Shown one piece after another: positions 27,393 to 36,789 of a stretch of 64,000 nucleotides of DNA. The stretch comes from an uncultured Chromatiaceae bacterium (lineage in GTDB: Bacteria > Pseudomonadota > Gammaproteobacteria > Enterobacterales > Alteromonadaceae). The stretch covers positions 124,001-188,000 of the forward strand of contig CALJUX010000020.1 of assembly GCA_937978655.1 (NCBI GenBank), written 5' to 3'. How positions within the stretch are numbered: the first letter of the stretch is position 1; each line of letters begins with the position of its first letter. The position numbers and the translations under genes were made by a program. The notes beneath the pieces are model-generated. The model was not told the DNA's origin. It searched no databases and worked only from the letters and a program-made list of their open reading frames with translations.

Positions 27393-27441
27393 TTAGCAAA
27401 AAACCAGTCCCCAACTGGTTGTCAGGAGCGACAAGAAGTAC

Positions 27442-28920
27442 ATGAAGCCATCTTTGCAACTTCGGCTTGGACAGCAACTCACAATGACGCCGCAGCTGCA
27501 GCAAGCCATCAAGCTGCTCCAGCTGTCGACCATTGAATTGCAACAGGAAATCCAGGAAGCGCTGGAAGCCAACCCGCTGCTCGAAGCTGAAGATGAATTT
27601 AGTTTTTCCGAAGCGCCGAGCGGTAATGAGCTGCAAAGCGCAGATCCCGCCCCAGAGCACAACAGCAGCGATGAGTATGCAGAACCGGAGATCCCGGACA
27701 GCAGCGAGTCGATGACCGAACAGAATATCAAAGAAGATTTACCACTCGACAGCAACTGGGACGATATGGTCAGCGCCGCGCCTGTTGCCGGCACCGGTTC
27801 GCCGGATGAAGACACGGTATTTCAGGGCGAGACCACTGAAACGCTGCAGGATTATTTACGCTGGCAGATGCAGTTAACCCCATTTAGCGACACTGACCGT
27901 GCTATTGCCGAAATTATTATTGAAGCTATTGATGAAAACGGCCTGCTGACCATCAGCTGTGACGACGTACTGGAATCCTTAGGCCTTGACGACATTGAGG
28001 CAGATGAAGTTGAAGCTGTACTCAAACGCATTCAGTTATTCGACCCGGTCGGGGTAGGCGCACGCACGATTCAGGAATGTTTATTAATTCAATTGCGTCA
28101 GTTTGATCCAGACACGCCTTTCCTGAAAGAAACCTGTGAGATTATTAAGCATCACAGCGAATATTTGGCCAATCGTGATTTCCGTTCTCTGATGCGTGTG
28201 TCTAAACTGAAAGAAGATGACCTGCGCGAAGTGATGCGGCTCATCCATAGTCTGAACCCGCGCCCTGGCGCAGACGTGATCCGGGAAGAGCAGCAATACA
28301 CGGTACCAGATGTCTCTGTGAAGAAAATCAAAGGCCGCTGGATGGTTGAACTGAATCCGGATGCCTTTCCGAAAATCAGAATCAATGAACAATACGCGGC
28401 GATGTCGCGACAGGTAAGGAACTCATCAGACAGTCAGTTTATCCGCTCGCATTTACAGGAAGCGAAGTGGTTTCTGAAAAGTCTGGAAAGTCGCAACGAA
28501 ACGTTATTAAAAGTGGCCAACTGTATAGTGCAGCAACAGCAGGCGTTTTTTGAACACGGCGAAGAAGCCATGAAGCCTATGGTGCTCAATGATGTGGCAG
28601 AGATGGTCGGCATGCACGAATCAACCATTTCCCGGGTGACTACCCAGAAATATATGCATACTCCGCGCGGAATTTTTGAACTTAAGTTCTTCTTTTCCAG
28701 TCATGTCAGTACAGAGAGTGGTGGCGAATGTTCATCGACCGCTATCCGGGCCTTTATTAAGAAATTGGTGGCAGCGGAAAATCCGGCCAAACCGCTGAGT
28801 GACAGCAGAATGGCCGAGATCCTGTCGGAGCAAGGGATTAACGTGGCGCGGCGAACCATCGCTAAGTACCGGGAATCGCTTTATATTCCGCCGTCTAATC
28901 AGCGCAAGAGCTTGCTTTAG
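27442..28920 (+). CDS. rpoN: RNA polymerase sigma-54 factor
   Basis: This 492-residue alternative sigma factor serves activator-dependent promoters. The Gln/Leu-rich activator-interaction region I (residues 3-50), acidic region II (about 50-105), core-binding region and DNA-binding region III are all present. The RpoN box [15 protein letters not shown] lies near the C-terminus. It leads a group with hpf, ptsN, rapZ and ptsO, the standard arrangement. Confidence 0.97.
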   Translation: MKPSLQLRLGQQLTMTPQLQQAIKLLQLSTIELQQEIQEALEANPLLEAEDEFSFSEAPSGNELQSADPAPEHNSSDEYAEPEIPDSSESMTEQNIKEDLPLDSNWDDMVSAAPVAGTGSPDEDTVFQGETTETLQDYLRWQMQLTPFSDTDRAIAEIIIEAIDENGLLTISCDDVLESLGLDDIEADEVEAVLKRIQLFDPVGVGARTIQECLLIQLRQFDPDTPFLKETCEIIKHHSEYLANRDFRSLMRVSKLKEDDLREVMRLIHSLNPRPGADVIREEQQYTVPDVSVKKIKGRWMVELNPDAFPKIRINEQYAAMSRQVRNSSDSQFIRSHLQEAKWFLKSLESRNETLLKVANCIVQQQQAFFEHGEEAMKPMVLNDVAEMVGMHESTISRVTTQKYMHTPRGIFELKFFFSSHVSTESGGECSSTAIRAFIKKLVAAENPAKPLSDSRMAEILSEQGINVARRTIAKYRESLYIPPSNQRKSLL

Positions 28921-28949
28921 GTAAGTGCTCATCTAAGAAGGAAATGTCT

Positions 28950-29237
28950 ATGCAAATTAATCTAACTGGTCGTCATGTAGAAATTACTGCAGCACTGAGA
29001 GAATATGTAGACAGCAAATTTGCCAAACTTGAAAGACATTTTGACCATATCAACAATGTGCATGTCGTGCTCAATGTCGAGAAGTTAAAACAAATCGCCG
29101 AAGCTAAACTGCATTTAAACGGCGGAGAGGTGTTTGCGCAGTGTGAAGATGATAATATGTACGCCGCGATTGATCTGCTGATCGATAAACTGGATCGTCA
29201 GGTCATCAAACACAAAGAGAAAATTTCTCGTCACTGA
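28950..29237 (+). CDS. hpf: Ribosome hibernation promoting factor
   Basis: This 95-residue short-type HPF stabilises 100S ribosome dimers in stationary phase. It has the family start MQINLTGRHVEITAALREYV and the MYAAIDLLIDKLDRQVIKHK helix. An ATG at 28944 is only a base or two from the AAGGA site; the ATG at 28950 has proper spacing and matches the family start. Confidence 0.95.
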   Translation: MQINLTGRHVEITAALREYVDSKFAKLERHFDHINNVHVVLNVEKLKQIAEAKLHLNGGEVFAQCEDDNMYAAIDLLIDKLDRQVIKHKEKISRH

Positions 29238-29248
29238 ACTCTGGATTT

Positions 29249-29719
29249 ATGAACCTAAGCTCAATGTTATCGGAGGACTGCACAAAAAGTGCGGTCCTTT
29301 TTAATAGTAAAAAACGCATCCTTGAATACATCGCGGAGCTTGCCCACCAGCATATGCCGGAGCTTGCCGAATCTGTTGTATTTGAAGCCCTGATGGCACG
29401 GGAAAAACTGGGGTCAACCGGGATTGGTGGCGGTATCGCTATTCCACACGGCAAGCTCAAAGGCGTGACTTCACCGGTATTGGTGTTTGTCGTCAGCCAG
29501 GATGCTATCCAGTTTGATGCTATTGATAATCAGGCGGTCGATATATTCTGCGCCATCCTGATCCCGGAAAATCAATGCCAGACCCACCTGACAACGTTAG
29601 CCGGCATCGCCCGCCTGCTCAGTCAGAAAGACATGACACGGAAAATCCGCCATGCGGCGACTGACCAGGCGCTGTACCAGCTGCTGATCAGTTATTCCGA
29701 TGCTGGCACGCCAAAATGA
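29249..29719 (+). CDS. ptsN: Nitrogen-PTS enzyme IIA (PtsN)
   Basis: This 156-residue EIIA-Ntr protein belongs to the regulatory PTS that couples nitrogen state to potassium uptake and envelope functions. The phosphorylated His is in STGIGGGIAIPHGKL (about residue 72). It lies between hpf and rapZ and overlaps rapZ by ATGA. Confidence 0.95.
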   Translation: MNLSSMLSEDCTKSAVLFNSKKRILEYIAELAHQHMPELAESVVFEALMAREKLGSTGIGGGIAIPHGKLKGVTSPVLVFVVSQDAIQFDAIDNQAVDIFCAILIPENQCQTHLTTLAGIARLLSQKDMTRKIRHAATDQALYQLLISYSDAGTPK

Positions 29720-30573
29720 AGCTTCTGGTCGTCAGTGGCAGATCAGGTTCCGGCAAATCCGTCGCGTTACGGGTGATGGAAGATCTGGGCTACTACTGTG
29801 TCGACAATATCCCGGTCAACTTACTGCCAACGCTGGCCAATGCAGTGATGGGTCAGTATGAACGGGTTGCGGTCAGCATCGATGTACGCAATCTGCCGCA
29901 AGAACCGGAAGAACTGACCGAGATCCTGTCTTACCTGCCGCGCAAGGTCGAGTTGACGATTTTATATCTCGACGCCGACCATACCAGCCTGATTAAACGT
30001 TTCAGTGAAACCCGCCGCCTGCATCCGTTGTCGCATCAGGCGATGTCACTGGACGAAGCCATTCAGCGCGAGCAGCAGCTGCTGGACCCGATCTCCAGCC
30101 GCGCCGATTTATACATCGACACCACTGAACTGAACGTGCATCAGTTGACCGAGCAGCTGCGCGAACGGATCCTCGGCCAAAAAACCGGCCGGCTGGTGAT
30201 GTTGTTTGAGTCTTTTGGTTTTAAATATGGCATTCCCAAAGATGCCGATTTTGTGTTTGACGCGCGGTTTTTGCCCAATCCGCATTGGGAACCTGAGCTG
30301 AAAATTCTGACCGGCCTTGATCAGCCGGTAAAAGACTACCTGGAAGCGCAGCCGGTTGTGGCCAAATATACCTGGCAAATCAACAGTTTTATCAGCACCT
30401 GGTTACCACATCTGGAACGCAATAACCGCAGTTACCTGACGATTGCCATTGGCTGCACCGGTGGCCAGCACCGCTCTGTTTATATTGTTGAGTCTTTGGC
30501 GGAGAGCTTCCGTGCCTTACGCGAAGACGTGCAAATCCGTCACCGGGAGTTAGTCCGTCACCATGGCAAATAG
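29716..30573 (+). CDS. rapZ: RNase adapter protein RapZ
   Basis: This 285-residue protein has an N-terminal P-loop domain (GRSGSGKS, residues 8-15) and a C-terminal RNA-binding domain with CTGGQHRSVY (about residue 252). In enterobacteria RapZ binds the sRNA GlmZ and recruits RNase E, tuning GlmS and cell-wall precursor supply. Overlaps ptsN by 4 bases and ptsO by 11. Confidence 0.95.
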   Translation: MKLLVVSGRSGSGKSVALRVMEDLGYYCVDNIPVNLLPTLANAVMGQYERVAVSIDVRNLPQEPEELTEILSYLPRKVELTILYLDADHTSLIKRFSETRRLHPLSHQAMSLDEAIQREQQLLDPISSRADLYIDTTELNVHQLTEQLRERILGQKTGRLVMLFESFGFKYGIPKDADFVFDARFLPNPHWEPELKILTGLDQPVKDYLEAQPVVAKYTWQINSFISTWLPHLERNNRSYLTIAIGCTGGQHRSVYIVESLAESFRALREDVQIRHRELVRHHGK

Positions 30574-30838
30574 CTTTAAAGAAACCGTCACTATCGTCAA
30601 TCAACTGGGATTACATGCCCGCGCCGCTACCAAGCTGGCTCAGTTATGTATGCAGTTTGATGCCAAAATTGAATTACAGCAGGAAGGCCGCAGTGCCGAC
30701 GCCAGCAGTGTGCTGGCGCTGTTGATGCTTGCCAGCAGTAAAGGCAAGAATGTTGATGTGGTTGCGACAGGTGCACAGGCTGAAGCCGCTTTAACTGCCG
30801 TCACCACATTGATCCGTGCCGGCTTCGACGAAAACTGA
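30563..30838 (+). CDS. ptsO: Nitrogen-PTS phosphocarrier NPr
   Basis: This 91-residue HPr-like protein passes phosphate from EI-Ntr to PtsN. The active His is in NQLGLHARAATKLAQL (about residue 18), and the conserved ASSVLALLMLASSKG helix is present. It is last in the rpoN group, overlapping rapZ by 11 bases, and ends just before the palindrome at 30862-30881. Confidence 0.94.
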   Translation: MANSFKETVTIVNQLGLHARAATKLAQLCMQFDAKIELQQEGRSADASSVLALLMLASSKGKNVDVVATGAQAEAALTAVTTLIRAGFDEN

Positions 30839-30861
30839 AATCCCCCGCAAATGCCGTGCGC

Positions 30862-30881
30862 CCGGCAGACTAGTCTGCCGG
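30862..30881. repeat. Perfect 20-base palindrome at the ptsO/mrpG junction
   Basis: CCGGCAGACTAGTCTGCCGG is fully self-complementary and contains the mrpG stop codon. It lies 24 bases after the ptsO stop, between convergent genes, so it may serve as a termination hairpin for both or as a binding site. There is no T-run. Confidence 0.6.
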
Positions 30882-31208
30882 CAGTTTGTCCACACCCTGG
30901 GTGTTTTGGTAATGTTTCAGCTTGTGATGCATCGCCACTTTAATCAGCATATGCGCAGTCACAGGCGCTGAAATAAACAAAAACAACGCAATTAACAGCT
31001 GTTGTAAACTCAAAGTCTGCAGCTGCAGATTAAAAAAAACCATAGACGCCAGCACCAGGCTGCCAAGCCCTAACGTGGTTGCCTTGGTCGGGCCATGCAA
31101 CCGAGTATAAAAATCCGGTAACTTCAGCAGTGCCACAGAGCCAAGCAGGACAAATAACGCCCCGGCGCACAGCAACCCGCTGATCAGCCATTCTAATACC
31201 GTCATCAC
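30870..31208 (-). CDS. mrpG: Mrp Na+/H+ antiporter subunit G
   Basis: This 112-residue membrane protein of the MrpG/MnhG/PhaG family has three helices and the family segment LLKLPDFYTRLHGPTKATTLG. It is the last gene of the Mrp operon, five bases after mrpF. Mrp is a multi-subunit cation/proton antiporter related to the membrane arm of complex I. Confidence 0.92.
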   Translation of the reverse strand: MMTVLEWLISGLLCAGALFVLLGSVALLKLPDFYTRLHGPTKATTLGLGSLVLASMVFFNLQLQTLSLQQLLIALFLFISAPVTAHMLIKVAMHHKLKHYQNTQGVDKLPAD

Positions 31209-31213
31209 GCCTC

Positions 31214-31483
31214 CTATTCGATAATATCGCCGCGCAGCAGGAACTTACACACGGCCACAGTGCTGACAAACCCCAGCATCGCAATCAGCAACGCCGCCTC
31301 AAAATACAGCTGACTGCTGGCATAAATGCCGTACACCAATAACAAAGCGATGCTGTTGATATACATAGTATCCAGCGCCAGTAAACGGTCAGCCACAGCG
31401 GGCCCCCGTAACAGCGACAGCATATTCAGACAGAGCGCCAGAATAATCACCGCCATCACGCCAAGCAAAATCAGACTGAACAT
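31214..31483 (-). CDS. mrpF: Mrp Na+/H+ antiporter subunit F
   Basis: This 89-residue protein has three membrane helices and the family motif RGPAVADRLLALDTMYINSIALL. It overlaps mrpE by 13 bases. Confidence 0.92.
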   Translation of the reverse strand: MFSLILLGVMAVIILALCLNMLSLLRGPAVADRLLALDTMYINSIALLLVYGIYASSQLYFEAALLIAMLGFVSTVAVCKFLLRGDIIE

Positions 31484-31980
31484 GCGAATATCTCCTGCAA
31501 CGGTGCTTCATAACGTTGTTTCAGCTCGCGGATCAGCGTCTCTTCATCCTGCAAATCCAGCACATGCAGCAATAAATACTGGGGCGTATCGGCCTGGCGC
31601 GGTAATAACTCTGCGCTGACAGTCCCTGGAGTCAGACAAATAGACGCTGCCAGAATGGTCAGCGGCAGTGGTTCTTTCAGGTCCAGCGGCAACAGCACAA
31701 AACCTGGTTTCAGTGCGCTGTTGCGCCCCAGCACGACTTTCACCACTTGCAGATTGGCGACGACAATATCCCACAACACCATCAACAGATAACGGCCAAA
31801 CAGCCCATAACGTTTGATCTGTGGCTGCGCTTCACGAAAACCACGGCTGACCCAAGGGATCAACAACGCCAGCAACAAACCGCTGAGCAGCACCACCGGC
31901 GAGACACTGTTATGCAAAGCACACCAGACCAGAAACAACAATCCACTGCGCAGCGGCGTGGCAAACAAGCTGTTTCGCAT
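31471..31980 (-). CDS. mrpE: Mrp Na+/H+ antiporter subunit E
   Basis: This 169-residue protein has two N-terminal membrane helices and a cytoplasmic domain with the MrpE signature ICLTPGTVSAEL. It overlaps mrpD by one base (TGATG) and mrpF by 13 bases. Confidence 0.92.
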   Translation of the reverse strand: MRNSLFATPLRSGLLFLVWCALHNSVSPVVLLSGLLLALLIPWVSRGFREAQPQIKRYGLFGRYLLMVLWDIVVANLQVVKVVLGRNSALKPGFVLLPLDLKEPLPLTILAASICLTPGTVSAELLPRQADTPQYLLLHVLDLQDEETLIRELKQRYEAPLQEIFACSV

Positions 31981-33473
31981 CAGTAACCTCCCGTCACAGC
32001 CGTCAACTGAGCTATCGCATCAGCACAGAACTGCGTCCACCACTGGCCAAAAACGACCAGCTGCAGGCCGGCCAACAATAGCAACACGATGGCAAACACT
32101 GGTGTCCGCTCTGAAGCGACCATCGTGTGCGCCGGTGTCGCAACTGGCGGCTGTGCACGCCAGAACAACACGCTGCCGGCACGGCTGAATGCCACCAGCA
32201 CCGCCAGACTACTCAGCAACAACATGCCAATCAGCAGCATGCCGTGTGAAGTGGTCGTGAGCCCCTGGATCAGCCATAACTTCGCGACAAAACCGGAAAA
32301 CGGCGGCATGCCAATCACCACCAAAGCACTGAATACAAAGAGCCAGCCCAATAAAGTCGCCTGTGGTAAGCGCGGCCCTGGCACCAGCCGGTCGCCGACG
32401 CTCCCCCGCTGACGGGCAATCAGATCCGACAGCAGATACCAGATGGCGCCAATCCAGCTGGAATGCACGGCATAATAAAGCGCTGCGGCTTTAACTTGCG
32501 CGTTGCCACTACCAAGTGCCGCCAGCAAAGTACCTGCAGACAGCAACACCAAAGCAGCCGATAGTTTCTTCAAATCAACTGCGGCCAGTACCATCGCAGC
32601 AGCCAGTAACATTGTCAGTAAACCGCCCCACCACAGCACCGCGTCACCATAACCATTTAAAGCACCGGCGCTGACGCCAAACAGCAGGCCAAAGACCCGC
32701 AGCAGACTATAAACGCCGACTTTGGTCATGACAGCAAACACCGCCGCGACAGGGGCACTGGCCTGACTATAAGCCGCCGGCAACCAGAAATGTAACGGCA
32801 GCAGTGCGGCTTTTAAGCCAAATACGATGAGCAATAAACCTGCGGCGGCCTTGACGCCCAGCGTCTCAGACGGCGTTAAGGTGCTGATGCGCGCTGCCAT
32901 ATCCGCCATATGCAAGGAACCGAGCATCGCATACAACAAGGCCAGCGCCAGCAAAAACAATGCAGAACCCACCAGATTCAGCACCACATAATGTAACGCC
33001 GACTGGATACGCTTTTTGCCACCGCCGTGTACCAGCAAACCGTAAGAGGCAATCAGCAGCACTTCAAAAAATACAAAGAGGTTAAACAGGTCGCCGGTCA
33101 GGAAAGCACCGTTCAGGCCCATCAGCAAAAAGTGCAGTAACGGATGAAAATACGCGCCTTTTTCATCGTCGCCGGCACAGCTGTAAACCGCAACCGCCAG
33201 GGTCAGCAACGTCGTCAGCCAGACAAACAGCGTCGATAATTGATCCGCCACCAATAAAATACCAAAAGGTTCGGACCAGTTGCCCAGCAGATAATGGCTG
33301 GCCGGCACATTAGTCTGTTGCCACAGTAACGCCGTTGCCACCAGCAGATTCAGCAGCATCGCCAGCACACTGCCGATACGGCGGGACTTCACCGCCGCCT
33401 GCTGTGGATGCAGCAGTAACAGCACGGCAAACAACGCCGGCAGCAGAACAGGCAAGATCGCCAGATGTTGCAT
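31980..33473 (-). CDS. mrpD: Mrp Na+/H+ antiporter subunit D
   Basis: This 497-residue proton-translocating subunit is homologous to NuoM/NuoN of complex I, with about 14 membrane helices. It shows GLKAALLPLHFWLPAAYSQASAPVAAVFA, carrying the conserved Lys and His of antiporter-type subunits. Start and stop overlap its neighbours as TGATG. Confidence 0.94.
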   Translation of the reverse strand: MQHLAILPVLLPALFAVLLLLHPQQAAVKSRRIGSVLAMLLNLLVATALLWQQTNVPASHYLLGNWSEPFGILLVADQLSTLFVWLTTLLTLAVAVYSCAGDDEKGAYFHPLLHFLLMGLNGAFLTGDLFNLFVFFEVLLIASYGLLVHGGGKKRIQSALHYVVLNLVGSALFLLALALLYAMLGSLHMADMAARISTLTPSETLGVKAAAGLLLIVFGLKAALLPLHFWLPAAYSQASAPVAAVFAVMTKVGVYSLLRVFGLLFGVSAGALNGYGDAVLWWGGLLTMLLAAAMVLAAVDLKKLSAALVLLSAGTLLAALGSGNAQVKAAALYYAVHSSWIGAIWYLLSDLIARQRGSVGDRLVPGPRLPQATLLGWLFVFSALVVIGMPPFSGFVAKLWLIQGLTTTSHGMLLIGMLLLSSLAVLVAFSRAGSVLFWRAQPPVATPAHTMVASERTPVFAIVLLLLAGLQLVVFGQWWTQFCADAIAQLTAVTGGY

Positions 33474-33814
33474 CAGGCACCTCCCCGTGAATTTGGTTTT
33501 TGTAAATCCACTTCATCGTGCCCCAGCTCAGCCCGGGCACGGATCGCCAGCACCACCAGAAAAGCCGTCATGGCAAAACCTATCACAATCGCCGTCAGCA
33601 CTAAGGCTTGCGGCAGCGGGTCGGCATATTGCGCCGAAGCACCAAGCACAGCGCCCGCCCCGGCGGTCAGCCCGCCACTGACGAAAATGAACAGATTGAC
33701 GGCATAAGAGAGCATGGTCAGCCCCAGCATCACGGCAAAAGTACGGCCGCGCAAAATCAGTAATACGCCACATCCGGTCAGCAGACCAATAGCAATAGCG
33801 ATGAGCAGCTCCAT
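33473..33814 (-). CDS. mrpC: Mrp Na+/H+ antiporter subunit C
   Basis: This 113-residue protein with three membrane helices is homologous to NuoK. The block LPQALVLTAIVIGFAMTAFLVVLA is typical of MrpC. It overlaps both mrpA and mrpD as TGATG. Confidence 0.93.
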   Translation of the reverse strand: MELLIAIAIGLLTGCGVLLILRGRTFAVMLGLTMLSYAVNLFIFVSGGLTAGAGAVLGASAQYADPLPQALVLTAIVIGFAMTAFLVVLAIRARAELGHDEVDLQKPNSRGGA

Positions 33815-36615
33815 CAGATTTGTCCTCGGTGTTCTGGTTTATGCCGGGTGGTCAGTTTGCCAAGATTGGCCAGGATCAGCAGCGTCGAACCCACAACGGT
33901 CAGGTACACCCCCAAATCAAATGCAATTGCGCTCGCCAGTTCAATTTGCCCGAGCAGCGGAATATCAAAATAATCAAACCAGGAGGTTAAAAAGGGTTTG
34001 CCGAACAACCAGCTGGCCGCGCCAGTCAGCCAGGCAATCAAAATGCCGCTGGCGATCAGGGCCGAAAACTGCAGGTTTAACCGCGGTTTGACCCAATCCA
34101 CGCCATGGGCGATGTACTGCAGGATCAGCGCCACTGCAGTAACCAACCCGGCGACGAAACCACCACCTGGTAAATTGTGGCCACGGAAAAACAGATACAC
34201 CGAAACCAGCAGCGCCAGCGGCAATAAGCCTTGTGACACGACACGCAGCAGCAACGGATGTGCATCCAGCGCCCAGTTGCGGCCGTCGGCGTCGGCGCTG
34301 GGTTTAAAGCGCGGGATACCGGTCAGCAGTTTATAAATACCCAGCGCAGCAATACCCAACACAGTAATTTCACCAAAGGTATCGAAGCCGCGGAAATCCA
34401 CCAGGATCACATTGACCACGTTAGTGCCGCCGCCGCCGGATTTTGCATTGGCGAGGAAATACGCCGAAACCGAATCCGTTTGATGCGTCAGCATCAGATA
34501 GGCCAGACTCCCCACGACGATGGCGCAGCTGCCGGCCAGCACCAGATCACGCAATAATGTGGAGTGAGCGCTTTGTTTCGGGCTGCGATGCGGCAGAAAA
34601 TACAGCGCCAGCATTAACAACACCGCAGTCGCCACTTCCACTGCCAGCTGGGTTAGCGCAAGATCTGGTGCGGAAAAACGGATAAACAATAAACTCAGCA
34701 TCAGCCCAACGACAGAAATCATCACCAACGCCAATAAACGCTGACGTTGCCAAACCACGGTGGCCAAGGCGGCCAGTACCATCAATACCACTAACACCGC
34801 ACTGAACCAGTCCGTCGGCAACAGTGCGCGCTCGCCCTGTAACGAATGGAGCTGGAGCAGCGGATAACCGGCCAGCAGCACGGTCGTCCATAACATCACT
34901 GCGATATACCATTGCAGCCGGCCCGGCTCAGCCCACTGACTGAGCTGCCGGCAGCGCGAGACTAAACGTTGGATCAGCGCTTCAAAGCGATAAATCGCCA
35001 GCGTCGACTGGAAACCAGCCTGGAACAGGAACAACTCTTTGCGATTGATATAAAGCACAATACCGGCGACAAAGGCCACTGTACTCATCAGCAGCGGCAG
35101 GTTCAGGCCATGCCACAGCGCCAGGCTGTAGGCCGGCGGTGTCTGCTGTAAAGCTGCAGTAGAGGCTGCCAGCAAGATATCGCCAACCAGCCACTGCGGA
35201 AAAAGCCCCACGCCAATACACAAGGCCACCAACACTTCCATCGGCACGCGCATATAACGCGGCGGTTCATGAGGGACTTTGTCGAGGCCAATTGGCTTGC
35301 CATTAAAAAACACATCGTGGATAAAGCGGGCTGAATAGGCGACCGAAAACACCGCAGCAAGCGTCGCCAGCAGCGGCAACAACCAGCTCATCGCCCCCAA
35401 CACACTCTGGTGCAGGGTCTGACTGAAAAACATTTCCTTGGATAAAAACCCGTTTAACAATGGCACGCCCGCCATCGACGCGGCCGCCACCATCGCCAGA
35501 CTGGCTGTCACCGGCATAAAATACCATAAGCCGTTGATTTTTCGCATATCACGCGAGCCGGTTTCATGGTCGATAATCCCGGCCGCCATAAACAACGAGG
35601 CTTTAAACACCGCATGGTTGATAATATGGAAAATCGCCGCCACAGTGGCCAAATCGGTATCCAGGCCCAATAACAGCGTGATGAGACCCAGATGCGAAAT
35701 CGTCGAATAGGCCAGCAAACCTTTGATATCGTGCTGAAACAACGCAAAATAAGCGCCGGTTAATAAGGTGAGTAAACCCGCCAGACTTACCAGACTAAAC
35801 CACAGGTCGGTTCCGGCGATGGCCGGATACAGCCGGATTAATAAAAAAATGCCGGCTTTGACCATCGTCGCCGAATGCAGATAAGCACTGACCGGTGTTG
35901 GTGCCGCCATGGCGTTTGGTAGCCAGAAATGAAACGGAAACTGCGCCGACTTGGTAAAAGCGCCGAGTAAAATCAGCACCAGGATCAGCGGATACTGCGC
36001 ATCGGCAATAATCTGCGGGCCTTTACTTAAAATCACATCAAGCTGATAACTGCCGGCGACCTGCCCGAGTAAAATCAAGCCGACCAATAACGCCAGGCCA
36101 CCGGCCGCCGTCACCGTCAGCGCCAGCCGGGCGCCCTTTCGGGCGTCAGAGCGGTGTGACCAATAGCTAATCAATAAAAATGAACTGATACTGGTCAGTT
36201 CCCAGAACATCCAGAGTTGCAGTACGTTGCCGGACAGCACAATACCGAGCATCGCCAGCATAAACAGCAGCAAACTGGCATAAAACCTTGGCATTGGGTC
36301 TTTGGCGCTGAGGTAATAACGGGCATAGAAAATCACCAGCAGGCCAATACCAAAAATCAGCAGGCTAAATAACAGTGCTAACGCATCCAGCCGTAAAGTC
36401 CATTGCAGGCCCAATACCGGCAACCACTGCCATTGCTGTTGAAACACAGCACCTTGCAGTAAATCGGGTATCATCGGCGCTAACAGCAGCAGGCCAACCA
36501 CCGGAGCAGACAAGGCAACAAAGGTTTGTTGATTGCGGGTTAAATTTCGGAACAACAGCAGAATAACAATACTGAACAGAGGGATGGACAAAATCCAGGG
36601 TAGTAATAACGCCAT
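33814..36615 (-). CDS. mrpA: Mrp Na+/H+ antiporter subunit A fused to subunit B
   Basis: This 933-residue NuoL-like subunit has the antiporter core (SAQFPFHFWLPNAMAAPTPVSAYLHSATMVKAG near residue 220) and the MrpA extension. From about residue 790 it continues into an MrpB domain (FFRGHNLPGGGFVAGLVTAVALILQYIA). The A-B fusion is characteristic of group 2 Mrp (six-gene) systems of proteobacteria, and no separate mrpB is present. It heads the operon A/B-C-D-E-F-G. The role is Na+ (or K+) efflux at alkaline pH or high salt. Confidence 0.95.
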   Translation of the reverse strand: MALLLPWILSIPLFSIVILLLFRNLTRNQQTFVALSAPVVGLLLLAPMIPDLLQGAVFQQQWQWLPVLGLQWTLRLDALALLFSLLIFGIGLLVIFYARYYLSAKDPMPRFYASLLLFMLAMLGIVLSGNVLQLWMFWELTSISSFLLISYWSHRSDARKGARLALTVTAAGGLALLVGLILLGQVAGSYQLDVILSKGPQIIADAQYPLILVLILLGAFTKSAQFPFHFWLPNAMAAPTPVSAYLHSATMVKAGIFLLIRLYPAIAGTDLWFSLVSLAGLLTLLTGAYFALFQHDIKGLLAYSTISHLGLITLLLGLDTDLATVAAIFHIINHAVFKASLFMAAGIIDHETGSRDMRKINGLWYFMPVTASLAMVAAASMAGVPLLNGFLSKEMFFSQTLHQSVLGAMSWLLPLLATLAAVFSVAYSARFIHDVFFNGKPIGLDKVPHEPPRYMRVPMEVLVALCIGVGLFPQWLVGDILLAASTAALQQTPPAYSLALWHGLNLPLLMSTVAFVAGIVLYINRKELFLFQAGFQSTLAIYRFEALIQRLVSRCRQLSQWAEPGRLQWYIAVMLWTTVLLAGYPLLQLHSLQGERALLPTDWFSAVLVVLMVLAALATVVWQRQRLLALVMISVVGLMLSLLFIRFSAPDLALTQLAVEVATAVLLMLALYFLPHRSPKQSAHSTLLRDLVLAGSCAIVVGSLAYLMLTHQTDSVSAYFLANAKSGGGGTNVVNVILVDFRGFDTFGEITVLGIAALGIYKLLTGIPRFKPSADADGRNWALDAHPLLLRVVSQGLLPLALLVSVYLFFRGHNLPGGGFVAGLVTAVALILQYIAHGVDWVKPRLNLQFSALIASGILIAWLTGAASWLFGKPFLTSWFDYFDIPLLGQIELASAIAFDLGVYLTVVGSTLLILANLGKLTTRHKPEHRGQI

Positions 36616-36744
36616 GCCAGAACCTCTTCAGCAGATGTGAATGCTGAAACCAGCCCTAAGCCCGCACAGAATCACATCACAAAATTAAACCAGATCAAGA
36701 TGCCAGTCTGGGTGGGACCAGCAATTTTCAAGACCCGCCACGCT

Positions 36745-36778
36745 AAATGGGGCATTCAGACCGCTGAATGCCCCATTT
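36745..36778 (-). terminator. Strong hairpin between nhaB and mrpA
   Basis: A perfect 15-bp stem (36745-36759 and 36764-36778, loop ACCG) starts 12 bases after the nhaB stop. It lacks a clear T-run on the minus strand, so termination may be partial. It separates nhaB from the Mrp operon. Confidence 0.7.
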
Positions 36779-36789
36779 ACAGCGATAAA

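Noticed and set aside
27402..27420. Terminator between lptB and rpoN
   Set aside because: A 7-bp stem AACCAGT/ACTGGTT is present but lacks a T-run; lptB and rpoN are probably still cotranscribed.
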